DNA from: Lactiplantibacillus paraplantarum
GTDB taxonomy: Bacteria > Bacillota > Bacilli > Lactobacillales > Lactobacillaceae
Direction: 5' to 3'
Length of the DNA stretch: 64,000 nt
Assembly: GCF_003641145.1 (NCBI RefSeq)
Contig: NZ_CP032744.1
Location: 3,069,858 to 3,133,857 of the forward strand
Shown in pieces: positions 34,180 through 42,766 of the stretch. The notes beneath the pieces were generated by a model, which worked only from the letters and a program-made list of their open reading frames with translations, had not been told where the DNA came from and did not search any database. The position numbers and the translations under genes were made by a program. The first letter of the stretch is position 1; the number at the start of each line of letters is the position of its first letter.

Positions 34180-34494
34180 TTAATCTAAATGAAATACTTC
34201 TGTCAAATCCGTCGTAACTGGACTATTATCTTCATTCGTATCCATAAGTGGTTCCATATATTGCCACCATTTCTTACAAATATCAGTCTCAGCAATTTTG
34301 TTATAAGTCATAATATCCGGAACCTCTAGGTAAGCAAAAGTCTGTCCATTTAACTTATTCAAGAAGATTGAATAATTGGTAGCCCCATATTGCTTCAATG
34401 CCGCTTTCATTTCTGGCCACAATTCAGCATGTCGCTTTTCGTACTCCACATAAGCATCCTTATGGAGATACATAACCTGTCCCATTCGAATCAT
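34180..34494 (-). CDS. rhaM: L-rhamnose mutarotase
   Basis: 104-residue ferredoxin-like dimeric protein that interconverts alpha and beta anomers of L-rhamnose. It shows the active-site His/Tyr region YVEYEKRHAELWPEMKAAL, YSIFLN, TFAYLEV and the C-terminal CKKWWQYM. It starts directly after the rhaB stop, with AAGGAG inside the end of rhaB, so translation is coupled. Confidence 0.95.
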   Translation of the reverse strand: MIRMGQVMYLHKDAYVEYEKRHAELWPEMKAALKQYGATNYSIFLNKLNGQTFAYLEVPDIMTYNKIAETDICKKWWQYMEPLMDTNEDNSPVTTDLTEVFHLD

Positions 34495-35967
34495 CTATAC
34501 CAACTCCTTGCTATGTCCATTCAGAAAATCTTGATATCGTTGTAAAACGCCATCATATAAACCAGTCTCAGGTACAAAACATTTCAATTCAAACGAACGA
34601 CCTATCATCTTCCGTCCCAACTTAATATTTTCTACTTCACCTGTACTAATCATCTGAACCAGTGCATTACCAATAGCTGTGGCTTCATTAGGACCAGCTA
34701 CAACTTGAATGTTAGCCAAGGTACTAGTCATTTGATTCAACAGTGCAATATTACTACCACCACCAACAATATTTAAGGTCTTAAGATGACACGACAAGAT
34801 ACTGTTCAATTGTTGCACTTCATTAGCATAGAACAGTGCTAAATTAGCATAAATCGCCATCATCACCTGACCTGGTGTTTCCGGCACAATCTGCTGAGTA
34901 TCTTGACAGTAATGTTGAATTTCCTCAATCATATTGTTTGGATTAACAAAACGATCATCATTCACATCAATAAATTGCTGAAACGGTTGCTCTTTAGCGG
35001 CCAATGAGGCTAGAACACTAAAGTTATATTGATTACCATAACAACGCTTGACACATTGAGCCATCCACAGTCCCATAATATTTTTCAAAAAACGATATGT
35101 CCCATACGCACCCCATTCATTCGTGTAGTTATTTTGAAAAGCTAATTGACCATTTTCTGGCGTATTAAGCTCTTTCCCTAGTAGTGACCAAGTCCCTGAG
35201 CTTAAGAAAGCCCAATCGTCCCCCTCACCCGGCGTTCCAACTACTGCAGACGCCGTATCATGAGTTGCTACAGTAATAACTTCTGTAACTGGCAAATCGA
35301 AGTTTTCCATCCAATTTTCACTAACGAATCCTAACAAGGTCCCAGCCTCAACCAAATCAGCAAACTGGTCATCGTTTACATTAACTTTAGTTAGCAAATC
35401 ATGATCAAACAAACCAGCGCGTAAATTTAACATTTGCGTTGTTGAGGCATTAGTTACTTCTGTTACAACCTTACCTGTTAATACGTAGCCAATATAATCG
35501 GGTATCATCATAATCTTGTCAGTGTTTTTCAGCAACTGATGATCCTCTTCATATAATTGATAAAGTGTATTGAAGTCTAAAAACTGAATGCCCGTTTTTT
35601 TATATAATTCATCTTTAGATAAATCACTTGTTAGATTATTAATTGCATTTGATGTTCGACCATCCCGATAACTAATCGGATTGCTTAACTTGTTGCCATC
35701 TTTGCCGACCAAGACATAATCCACCGCCCATGTATCAATTCCTAGATAAACTTTAGCATACCCGGCTGCCTTGACCTTCTCAAGTCCAGTTAGAATTTCA
35801 TGAATCAAATAGTCAATATTCCATCGATCATGACCATCGGTTTTTTTAAAACCATTTTTAAACCGGTGAATTTCTTCAAGCTGTATCTGTTGATTGCTAT
35901 TAACTTTTGCTAACATAAGTCGCCCACTAGAGGCTCCAATATCAACTGCGACGTATACATTTTTCAC
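34495..35967 (-). CDS. rhaB: rhamnulokinase
   Basis: 490 residues, FGGY/ASKHA kinase using ATP to form L-rhamnulose-1-phosphate. Phosphate-1 VDIGASSGRLMLA, DTWAVDYVLVG, ATHDTASAVVGTP and the adenosine-site NIVGGGSNIALLNQ are the family motifs. The start is GTG 35967, with AGGTGG 8 nt upstream. First gene of the operon. Confidence 0.96.
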   Translation of the reverse strand: MKNVYVAVDIGASSGRLMLAKVNSNQQIQLEEIHRFKNGFKKTDGHDRWNIDYLIHEILTGLEKVKAAGYAKVYLGIDTWAVDYVLVGKDGNKLSNPISYRDGRTSNAINNLTSDLSKDELYKKTGIQFLDFNTLYQLYEEDHQLLKNTDKIMMIPDYIGYVLTGKVVTEVTNASTTQMLNLRAGLFDHDLLTKVNVNDDQFADLVEAGTLLGFVSENWMENFDLPVTEVITVATHDTASAVVGTPGEGDDWAFLSSGTWSLLGKELNTPENGQLAFQNNYTNEWGAYGTYRFLKNIMGLWMAQCVKRCYGNQYNFSVLASLAAKEQPFQQFIDVNDDRFVNPNNMIEEIQHYCQDTQQIVPETPGQVMMAIYANLALFYANEVQQLNSILSCHLKTLNIVGGGSNIALLNQMTSTLANIQVVAGPNEATAIGNALVQMISTGEVENIKLGRKMIGRSFELKCFVPETGLYDGVLQRYQDFLNGHSKELV

Positions 35968-36082
35968 TCGTCATTCCACCTCACCTAGCCCTATCAGTAA
36001 CACAAAATTTGTTGGATTGTAATCTTTTCACAATCATATGATTATCCCATCGGCGTGTTGCTCGGCCTCAATTACAAGTCTA

Positions 36083-36119
36083 ATTGTATGCGCTATCACA
36101 AGTTATCACAATGTCACAA
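36083..36119 (-). promoter_or_regulatory. rha operon promoter with TTGTGA repeats
   Basis: On the minus strand TTGTGA (36106-36111), 17 nt, then TACAAT (36083-36088). TTGTGA occurs three times in 24 nt (36096-36101, 36106-36111, 36114-36119) with a fourth at 36029-36034, suggesting binding sites for an AraC-type activator. The rest of 35968-36253 is A/T-rich leader without an ORF. Confidence 0.65.
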
Positions 36120-36218
36120 AATACGAGAATAAGTATCATATTTACATTCCTAATTCTTCCTGCTATGAGGAAATTATCAATTGTATCTATTTTTACCCTT
36201 TTCAACTGAAATAAAAAA

Positions 36219-36240
36219 TCATGAGCTAAGGTGCTCATGA
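36219..36240 (-). terminator. terminator of the AraC regulator gene
   Basis: An 8-bp stem TCATGAGC/GCTCATGA (arms 36219-36226 and 36233-36240) followed on the minus strand by TTTTTT. Confidence 0.85.
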
Positions 36241-36253
36241 CTCACGTATAACT

Positions 36254-37234
36254 TTATTTGTTATTTCGAGTTTCTGTCGGTAAGTGCCCGTACTTTTCCT
36301 GATACTTACTATAGAAATAATTTTTATTTGAAAAACCCACTTGTCGAATAATCTGTGATATCGGCAATTTTGTAGAAGTGATTAACAACTGTGCTTGAAG
36401 TAGCTTTTGCTGATTTAACAGTTCTGTAAACGTGCTCCCTGTTTTTTTCTTAATTAAGTTACTCAGATAATACCGATTATAGTTTAATTCCTTGGCAACC
36501 GATTGGAGTGACACCGTTGCATAACCTTTTTCTATATCTTTCAAAACCGTTAGCATTACTGGATCATTTAATCGTTGCTTGGACTTATTAATAATTTCGC
36601 TTTGATAGTCCCTCACTAAAGTAATAAGTAAGATCGGTAAGTAACTGCTGATTATCTGATTTGAGAATTTTCTAGAAAAGAAATACTCCGATAATACTGT
36701 GTTAATTATATGGGTAACATCTGAATTACCATGCTTCTTGAACAAAATGTATAATGGTTCAGTTTGATTTCGCGTAGTTGTATTCATCAAAAAGTTAAAC
36801 AACACACTATCTGAATCATACAATTTGTCTAGCAAATCTAGATGAATCGATTTATTACGAAAAAGGATGTTAATTAAAATATCGTTATCTCCAAGCGCCT
36901 CCAAACTATGTGAGCTTCCTTTATTCAGCAAAACGACATCCCCAGAGTTCAACGTGACTTGTTTGCCATCAATATATTGAACACAGTGTCCCGAATACAT
37001 ATAATTAAGTTCCAAAAATTGATGCGTGTGCAACGGATACCTAGCATAACGATTGTGCTTACTAACATAAATATCCTTATTTCTAAAAAAATGTCGATTA
37101 TTTAAGTGAATATAGTCATCGCTACTGGCATCTATCGTATCATCTGGTAAGTCTTGAACATACTCATGTGTCTGTTGTTGAATTTTCTCAACATCTGTTA
37201 ATTGATGTAATAACTCATCTAATTGTTTATCCAA
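36254..37234 (-). CDS. AraC-family transcriptional regulator, probable rhamnose regulator
   Basis: 326 residues. An AraC-type cupin ligand domain (YPLHTHQFLELNYMYSG, GDVVLLNKGSSHSLE, about residues 50-130) and a C-terminal double HTH (YATVSLQSVAKELNYNRYYL, SNLIKKKTGSTF, QIIRQVGFSNKNYFYSKYQE). TTG 37234 with AGGGGTG upstream is the likely start. It sits between the rha operon and a divergent sugar isomerase gene, so it probably activates one or both in response to rhamnose or a related sugar. The N-terminal 45 residues are highly charged, unlike many relatives. Confidence 0.9.
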   Translation of the reverse strand: MDKQLDELLHQLTDVEKIQQQTHEYVQDLPDDTIDASSDDYIHLNNRHFFRNKDIYVSKHNRYARYPLHTHQFLELNYMYSGHCVQYIDGKQVTLNSGDVVLLNKGSSHSLEALGDNDILINILFRNKSIHLDLLDKLYDSDSVLFNFLMNTTTRNQTEPLYILFKKHGNSDVTHIINTVLSEYFFSRKFSNQIISSYLPILLITLVRDYQSEIINKSKQRLNDPVMLTVLKDIEKGYATVSLQSVAKELNYNRYYLSNLIKKKTGSTFTELLNQQKLLQAQLLITSTKLPISQIIRQVGFSNKNYFYSKYQEKYGHLPTETRNNK

Positions 37235-37302
37235 AATAGCACCCCTGTAAATTCAATACAAATAAATTGAAATACCATATTGTAAATATAATTGTATCAT
37301 TG

Positions 37303-37375
37303 TTTAATGATTAATGAAAACGGTATCAAACGTTATCGTTATCATCCTTTATTAAACGATTAATCATCAATGAAA
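37303..37375. promoter_or_regulatory. divergent regulatory region with perfect cre and A/T repeats
   Basis: TGAAAACGGTATCA (37315-37328) matches every position of the cre consensus. AATGAAAAC occurs at 37313-37321 and again at 37369-37377, each preceded by GATTAAT-containing sequence, and CGTTAT is tandem at 37331-37341. These are candidate operators for the AraC protein on one side and the isomerase gene on the other. Confidence 0.65.
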
Positions 37376-37398
37376 ACAATACTTTAGGAGGGTTTTTT

Positions 37399-38235
37399 AT
37401 GCAAATTGGTATTCGAGCACATGATATTCATATTTTTGATAACCCAGAGAAACTAGCAATCAGCCTTAAAGAACACGATTTTCATTATGTTCAATTCGCA
37501 CCTCGTGTCTCACTTTCCGAGCTTACCCACGGTGGTACCAAAATCAATTTTGGCTTAGGAAATCGAGTGAAGCAAGCATTCGATAAGCAAGGCATTAAAA
37601 TTGCAGTCTTGGGCTGTTATATTAACATTATTGATCCGGACTTAACTAAACGCGAACAGGTACTCACTCAATTCAAAAAGTATCTCTCATTAGCTCACTC
37701 TTTTGGTACCGAATTAGTCGCCACAGAAACCGGTAGTGTCGATCCAACTTTTCGTAAAACGCCGAACAATTTTACACCAATCAAAATTTCAGAGACTATC
37801 AATGTGATTCATGATTTAGTTACCACCGCAGAGAAAACTGGCACATTAATCGGTATTGAACCTGGCGTTAACCACCCCATCTATTCACTTGAAGTCACTA
37901 AAGAATTACTTCAAGCAATTCCGTCACCTAATCTTCAAATCATTTTAGATCCTGGCTCACTTATCATGAACCCTGATGATGACCCAGTCCAAATTCTAAA
38001 GCGAGGGATTCACGACTTCGGTGAAAGAATTTATGCTTATCATATTAAGGACTATATCTATCATGATAACCACATTGAAATCACGCCCATTGGTGCTGGC
38101 CAAGCTAACATCGAAAGTATGTTACAAACTATCAATGCGGAGCAACCCAATGCATATGTAATTGCTGACGAACTGTCTGCAAATAAAATTGAGGTATCGT
38201 TAACACGACTACAAACAATGGCACAAAGAATTTAA
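37399..38235 (+). CDS. sugar phosphate isomerase/epimerase-family TIM-barrel protein
   Basis: 278 residues of the xylose isomerase-like superfamily. Metal-site type residues are seen in VATETGSVD, IGIEPGVNHP, LQIILDPGSL and YAYHIKDYIYH. GGAGGG precedes the ATG. It is divergent from the AraC gene and 19 nt before an SGNH hydrolase gene, so the two form an operon. The substrate is unknown. Location beside rha genes suggests a plant-wall sugar derivative; function could be isomerase, epimerase or dehydratase. Confidence 0.85.
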   Translation: MQIGIRAHDIHIFDNPEKLAISLKEHDFHYVQFAPRVSLSELTHGGTKINFGLGNRVKQAFDKQGIKIAVLGCYINIIDPDLTKREQVLTQFKKYLSLAHSFGTELVATETGSVDPTFRKTPNNFTPIKISETINVIHDLVTTAEKTGTLIGIEPGVNHPIYSLEVTKELLQAIPSPNLQIILDPGSLIMNPDDDPVQILKRGIHDFGERIYAYHIKDYIYHDNHIEITPIGAGQANIESMLQTINAEQPNAYVIADELSANKIEVSLTRLQTMAQRI

Positions 38236-38254
38236 TATCCGAGAGGTGACAGTT

Positions 38255-38947
38255 ATGACTCATTCCAATCCGCTGAATGGAAAATTACTATATGCTTTTG
38301 GCTCTAGTATTGTAAATGGGCACTTAGCCAACACTGGCTTCGTGGAAGATATCGCCCTTGATAACCATATGTCATATCGCAAATTTGCAGTGAATGGTGC
38401 AACTACTCGTACAAGCGATCCCAATAATATCTTAAAACAAATCAAAAACGCACCTAGCATTATCCCTGACTTTATTATTTTTGATTCTTGGGCTAATGAT
38501 GCTTATGCTGAAATTGCCAACGATCCTAATCAATTTGGTGAAATAGCGACTGGCTTTGATTCAGTATTGCATTCAACAACGTATTGCGGCGGCCTGGAAA
38601 CAATTTGCAAAACATTAATATCCAAATACCCAGGCACACAATTTATTTTACTAGCAACGCATAAAACGCCTGCGCGTAAATTAGATGTTCAAGAAAAAAT
38701 GTACCAAGCTGCCTTACAAATTTGCCACAAATGGTCATTTAATTTGATTGACCTATACAACTCAGGTAGCTTTAACACTTTCATCAAAGAGTATCAGTAT
38801 AACTATTCATATGATGTCGTTGACAGCAATGGGGGCAATCACGCATATGGTGGCTCTGGTACTCACCCAAATGCAGATGGTTATCGAACTTTTTACGACC
38901 CAATCATTACTAATAAATTGTTATCGCTCTGTAGTCAATCAAATTGA
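38255..38947 (+). CDS. SGNH/GDSL-family hydrolase
   Basis: 230 residues. Block I is FGSSIVNGH (GSS in place of the usual GDS, nucleophile Ser kept), a block III-like Asn is in FIIFDSWANDAY, and block V Asp/His or its equivalent is in GGSGTHPNADGYR. No signal peptide, so it acts inside the cell, probably removing an acyl group from an imported sugar. ATG 38255 has GAGAGG upstream; a GTG at 38246 is less likely. Last gene before a strong terminator. Confidence 0.82.
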   Translation: MTHSNPLNGKLLYAFGSSIVNGHLANTGFVEDIALDNHMSYRKFAVNGATTRTSDPNNILKQIKNAPSIIPDFIIFDSWANDAYAEIANDPNQFGEIATGFDSVLHSTTYCGGLETICKTLISKYPGTQFILLATHKTPARKLDVQEKMYQAALQICHKWSFNLIDLYNSGSFNTFIKEYQYNYSYDVVDSNGGNHAYGGSGTHPNADGYRTFYDPIITNKLLSLCSQSN

Positions 38948-38993
38948 CAGGATGGGAAATAACACAGTTCACAACTAAATAGTGTCATTAATC

Positions 38994-39037
38994 AACGATA
39001 GTGGTCATTGTAACTTACTACAATGACCACTATCGTT
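38994..39037. terminator. terminator after the SGNH hydrolase gene
   Basis: A 19-bp perfect stem (arms 38994-39012 and 39019-39037, loop ACTTAC) followed by TTTT. Confidence 0.92.
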
Positions 39038-39174
39038 TTTAATATACAACTTATAAGTGAGTCATCACACTTGCTTAGTTTATAAAAGGTAAGCAGTAAA
39101 TAATCGACCGTATTTCCCGTGGCCGCCATATGGATTATGATTACCTCATCAAATAAATTGGTGAGGTGTTTTTG

Positions 39175-39357
39175 ATGGATAAACAACCAGATATTGTTCA
39201 AGTAAGAGTCGGTCGGACTCCAGAAACCCCAGCTCTTGGAGCGGCTAAAGCATTGCAAATCAGAGTCGACAGCAATAAATCAGTCATTGTTTACAATCAC
39301 ATCAACGGATATATTCTTGATGCTTTAATGAAGGCGGTGTTCCCACATGATCATTGA
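39175..39357 (+). CDS. IS66 accessory protein TnpA-like
   Basis: 60 residues, short for a TnpA (lactic-acid-bacterial IS66 elements often carry such a short first ORF). It ends ILDALMKAVFPHDH and overlaps tnpB by 11 nt, suggesting coupling. GAGG lies 8 nt upstream of ATG 39175. Role in IS66 transposition is poorly defined. Confidence 0.75.
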   Translation: MDKQPDIVQVRVGRTPETPALGAAKALQIRVDSNKSVIVYNHINGYILDALMKAVFPHDH

Positions 39358-39694
39358 TACCAGCCAAATCAGCCAAATCTACCTGGTTTGTGGCAAGACA
39401 GATTTGCGCAAAGGTATTGATGGACTCGCGGGAATCGTTCAGGAACAATATGACTTAGACCCATACTCGCATGCACTATATCTCTTTTGTGGCACACGCA
39501 AAGACCGCTTCAAAGCCCTGTATTGGGATGGTGATGGCTTCCTATTACTGTACAAGCGGTTAGAAAATGGCCATTTACAATGGCCAACCAATCAACTCGC
39601 GATTCGCAGATTAGATCCACGGCAGCTAGTTCGCTTGTTGAGTGGTTGGGCGTTAGATGCGACTGTTCATAAAGTATGCCCTCCAGGGCATTGA
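39347..39694 (+). CDS. tnpB: IS66 Orf2 protein TnpB
   Basis: 115 residues. VCGKTDLRKGIDGLA, LYLFCGTRKDRFKALYWDGD and GFLLLYKRLENGHLQWP are the IS66 Orf2 signature. Length is usual. The last dozen residues (ATVHKVCPPGH) are less conserved. Required for IS66 transposition in studied elements; biochemical role unknown. Confidence 0.92.
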   Translation: MIIDTSQISQIYLVCGKTDLRKGIDGLAGIVQEQYDLDPYSHALYLFCGTRKDRFKALYWDGDGFLLLYKRLENGHLQWPTNQLAIRRLDPRQLVRLLSGWALDATVHKVCPPGH

Positions 39695-39765
39695 AAGTGC
39701 TTTCTAGTTCGTCAAATGAGTGGTAAACTCAATGATAATAACGATACATCAAGGAGGTGACACCT

Positions 39766-41312
39766 ATGGCAGAATCAGAAAAAGATCAAAGAATCCATGA
39801 ACTTGAAGCGGAAATTGCGACTCTTAAGGAACAGCTGGCTTACCTCACTCGAAAAATATATGCGAGTAAATCCGAAACAATAGATCCCAATCAAACGTCA
39901 CTATTTGATAAGGAAGATCGTGTTTTTACCGAACCAGAGCAAACTGGAGACCAAAGCAGCGCCGCATCAAATCAAGTACAGCCAAAGAAATCGAAGAAAA
40001 AGACGCGGCAAGAAAAAATAGATGCCAAGGTACCGGTACGCGTAACCATCATTGAACCAGCTGATGGTAAATGTCCAGCAGGACATTCAGGCATCACGCC
40101 GATTGGAAAAAATATGTGCGAGAAGAATTGCATGTCGTTCCAGCGTACGCATATCTGGAAAAGATCTACGAACAAACTTATAAGTGTGAACAGTGTGCTG
40201 AGAATACAGCAACATCTGGCTTGTGGAAGTCGCTGGTGCCACCGGCCTTGTTTCCGCATAGTTTGGCTTCTGTCTCCTTAGTAGCGGAAGTTATCTATAA
40301 AAAGTTTGTCTTGGGTGTACCATTATATCGTCAGCTATCTGAGATTAGCCGTTTAGGCTACCATACGTCTGAAGCGACCTTGACTAATTGGGTTATCAAA
40401 GCCGCCCAACAACTAACACCACTCTACGAGGAATTTCATCGGCAATTGTGCTCGGCTCATCACCTGCAAGGTGATGAAACTCCAATCGAAGTTCTGAGAG
40501 AGCCCGGCAAGGCTGCGACATCGAAGTCTTACATGTGGGTGGCACGTACGCCAATTAAACAGCCAAATCCCACCGTCTATTATGCATATGGTGCCACCCG
40601 TTCAGGCGCCTTTGCCCAATCCGTATATGAAGGATATCAGGGCGTTTTACAATGTGACGGATATAGTGGCTACAACTTACTAGGTACGGGTGTGCACCGA
40701 ATGGGTTGTTGGGCCCACGTTCGACGCAAGTTCTATGACGCGAATCAAGCGCATATCAAGGGAGCCCAAGAACTACTTCATTTGATTGACGAGATGTTCA
40801 CTCGAGAACGAGAATGGCAGGCCTATTCACCACGAGTACGCCGGCGACGACGCCGTAGTAGCTTGAGGAAAATTCTCAAGCGTTTTTGGCGCATTGTGGA
40901 TCATACCGAGGTATTATCACAATCTCGGCTGGGAAAGGCGATCACTTACGCTCAAAGTCAACGGCCATATCTTGACCGGATTATTAGTGATGGCGTTATT
41001 GATTGGAGTAATAATGCTTCTGAGCGTAATATGAAGAGTCTGGTGATTGGGCGTAAGAACTGGTTGTTTAGTACCAGTACGCAAGGTGCCGAGTCAACCG
41101 CTATTTGGATGACATTTATTGAAAGCGCCAAGGCCAATCATATCGATCCACGTCAATATTTGACGGATTTATTAAAAGCTTCGACAGTCCTACCAGCATT
41201 TCCGAAACCGGAAGAGTTGGCGGTTTATTTGCCATGGAATTATCGAAAACATCAAAATGTGGACCAACGGACAGACGTTAACGAGTCTCCGGCGACAACG
41301 TTCGCCGCATAG
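39766..41312 (+). pseudogene. tnpC: IS66 transposase TnpC, in two frames (-1 shift at 40107-40113)
   Basis: The first part (39766 to about 40112) gives the coiled-coil HELEAEIATLKEQLAYLTRKI and ends ITPIGK. The match continues in the -1 frame as KYVREELHVVPAYAYLEKIY through the DDE core (LQGDETPIEVL, LQCDGYSGYNLL, WSNNASERNMKSL) to 41312, about 515 residues when joined, the normal TnpC size. The junction is A AAA AAT, a possible -1 slippery heptamer. So this is either a one-base loss in a seven-A run (pseudogene) or programmed or transcriptional slippage. AAGGAGG lies 8 nt before ATG 39766. Confidence 0.8.
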
Positions 41313-41539
41313 ACAAAAAGAAAGTTCCTACGCTTCTCAGAACCGAGAAGTGTGGGAACTTTCTTTTTGTATTCACGATAACCTGTAGAGAATAAGGCAA
41401 TACGGTCAGTTATTTACTGCTTACTATAAAAGCATTGGTTTCCCTTACCAAATCTCTCAGACATGGATACATTCGAATTGATACTGAGAAAAACATCTAC
41501 AATTTATGTTCTCATTTCACAAATCAAAGTTAACAAAAA

Positions 41540-41574
41540 GCGACGTGTCTCCTAATAACTAGGAAACACGCCGC
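41540..41574 (-). terminator. terminator downstream of the broken small ORF
   Basis: Stem GCGGCGTGTTTCCTA pairing with TAGGAGACACGTCGC (one G-U, one mismatch) then TTTTTGTT on the minus strand. It ends the transporter transcript. Between the IS66 end and here (41433-41539) I see nothing. Confidence 0.8.
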
Positions 41575-41582
41575 CAAGCTAG

Positions 41583-41819
41583 CTAACGCAATGTAATCGC
41601 ATCAATACCTGATGCTAGCAAACTAAAATCCATTCCTTTAGCAGCTTCAAATTGCCGATCTTCTAACGTATTAAACCGTTCGGCCATATAGTAAGCTGTC
41701 AAATACCGCTTCAAAATTGCTTTTGAAGCCTTGAGATCATCAATCTCATCTGGATGATAATTGCTAACAACCGCGTATGCAAATTTTTCTTAATTCAATT
41801 TGATTTTATCTTTTGCCAT
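41583..41819 (-). pseudogene. small hypothetical gene with a nonsense codon
   Basis: A 79-codon frame begins ATG GCA AAA GAT at 41819 with GGAG about 10 nt upstream and ends TAG at 41583. Codon 10 is TAA (41790-41792), where one C-to-T change from CAA would explain it. The rest is clean, with EKFAYAVVSNYHPDEIDDL, LKRYLTAYYMAERFNTL and GMDFSLLASGIDAITLR. The good site, uninterrupted remainder and terminator placement indicate a recently broken real gene. I do not recognise the family. Confidence 0.7.
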
Positions 41820-41845
41820 AATAAACACTCTCCATTTTTATGAAT

Positions 41846-42691
41846 TCATACCATTATTAGACCAGTAGCACCACATAAGAGAACAATTAGTCCAATAAGT
41901 GTCTTTTTAAACTGACCTTTTACAAATTCGTGTAAGATAAATCCACCTAATATGGTTGCTACCACAACATTCAACTGTGAAAGAATAAATGCATTTACCA
42001 TTCCATTTAGCGTTAGCGAAATAAGATATGTTGCAGCTGCTACTGAGAATATTACACCCGTTGAAATATTATTCACTGTAGACTTGCGCCAAACATCAGC
42101 TAAGTTAGGACCACTAATGACAATTGACGCAACTAGCATGCCCAACGCTTGTGGCAAAAAGCCATTCAGATTAGAAGTTATTTGTGCAAAGTGGGGTAGC
42201 GCAGAATAACCCCAATAGCCAATTGTAGTTATTCCTAAGATTACATATGACCGGTTCATACAAGAATGAACGTTCCCACCCTCACTTGTTAGATGAATTC
42301 CTGCTAACACAACCACTAACATAATTAAGCTCAACAAAACATCTTTACTGCCATGCCACTCATGGAATACAATGCCACCAATAATACTATTACCAATTAT
42401 CTGCAATGCCGTTGACAAAGGCATTGTCGCACTGACGCCTAAGTGCTCATAACAATAATATTGTCCAACTTGACCAATACTCCAGCAAAAACCTGACAAG
42501 AAAAAAATTAATCCATTCTGCCAATTCATAGTAAGATGTAAGGAAATTGTTAACAATAATGCAACGACTGTAATGCCGATGGTTGTTCCAAGCAATTGAT
42601 TACATAAGTCACCACCAGTAATCTTCCGGATCCAAATTGGTAAAATTCCCCAGAATAATGCTGGTATTAGTCCAACTGTAATTACCCACAT
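41846..42691 (-). CDS. GRP-family (glucose/ribose porter-like) sugar transporter
   Basis: 281 residues, ten hydrophobic segments in the drug/metabolite-transporter fold. IPALFWGILPIWIRKITGG at the start and GFCWSIGQVGQYYCYEHLGV with SATMPLSTALQIIGNSI are typical of RbsU/GlcU-like proton-linked sugar uptake proteins. AGGTAGG precedes the ATG. It lies near the rha genes but beyond IS66, so rhamnose uptake is possible but unproven. It is 155 nt downstream of the truncated GPH symporter's stop, with a terminator between. Confidence 0.85.
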   Translation of the reverse strand: MWVITVGLIPALFWGILPIWIRKITGGDLCNQLLGTTIGITVVALLLTISLHLTMNWQNGLIFFLSGFCWSIGQVGQYYCYEHLGVSATMPLSTALQIIGNSIIGGIVFHEWHGSKDVLLSLIMLVVVLAGIHLTSEGGNVHSCMNRSYVILGITTIGYWGYSALPHFAQITSNLNGFLPQALGMLVASIVISGPNLADVWRKSTVNNISTGVIFSVAAATYLISLTLNGMVNAFILSQLNVVVATILGGFILHEFVKGQFKKTLIGLIVLLCGATGLIMV

Positions 42692-42710
42692 AATTATATA
42701 TCCTACCTTT

Positions 42711-42749
42711 AAAACAAACGGTGCCCTAAGTTAGAGCACCGTTTGTTTT
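42711..42749 (-). terminator. terminator between the GPH remnant and the GRP transporter
   Basis: A 14- to 15-bp stem AAAACAAACGGTGC/GCACCGTTTGTTTT (arms 42711-42724 and 42736-42749), with T/A tails on both sides. Confidence 0.85.
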
Positions 42750-42766
42750 AAAAAAATTTGGCTCAA

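Larger units (their letters stand above)
39089..41424 (+). mobile_element. IS66-family insertion sequence, 2336 bp
   Basis: Terminal inverted repeats begin GTAAGCAGTAAATAA and continue about 27 bp with few mismatches. The flanks 39081-39088 and 41425-41432 are both TATAAAAG, an 8-bp target duplication typical of IS66. It carries tnpA, tnpB and tnpC homologs; tnpC is in two frames. A hairpin with T run (about 41319-41372) follows tnpC. Confidence 0.94.

Noticed and set aside
36001..36040. cre site in the rha leader
   Set aside because: TGTAATCTTTTCAC lacks the central CG of the consensus.
38991..39258. Minus-strand 88-codon frame around the terminator and IS66 end
   Set aside because: It runs through a terminator hairpin and the IS66 terminal repeat and resembles nothing known.
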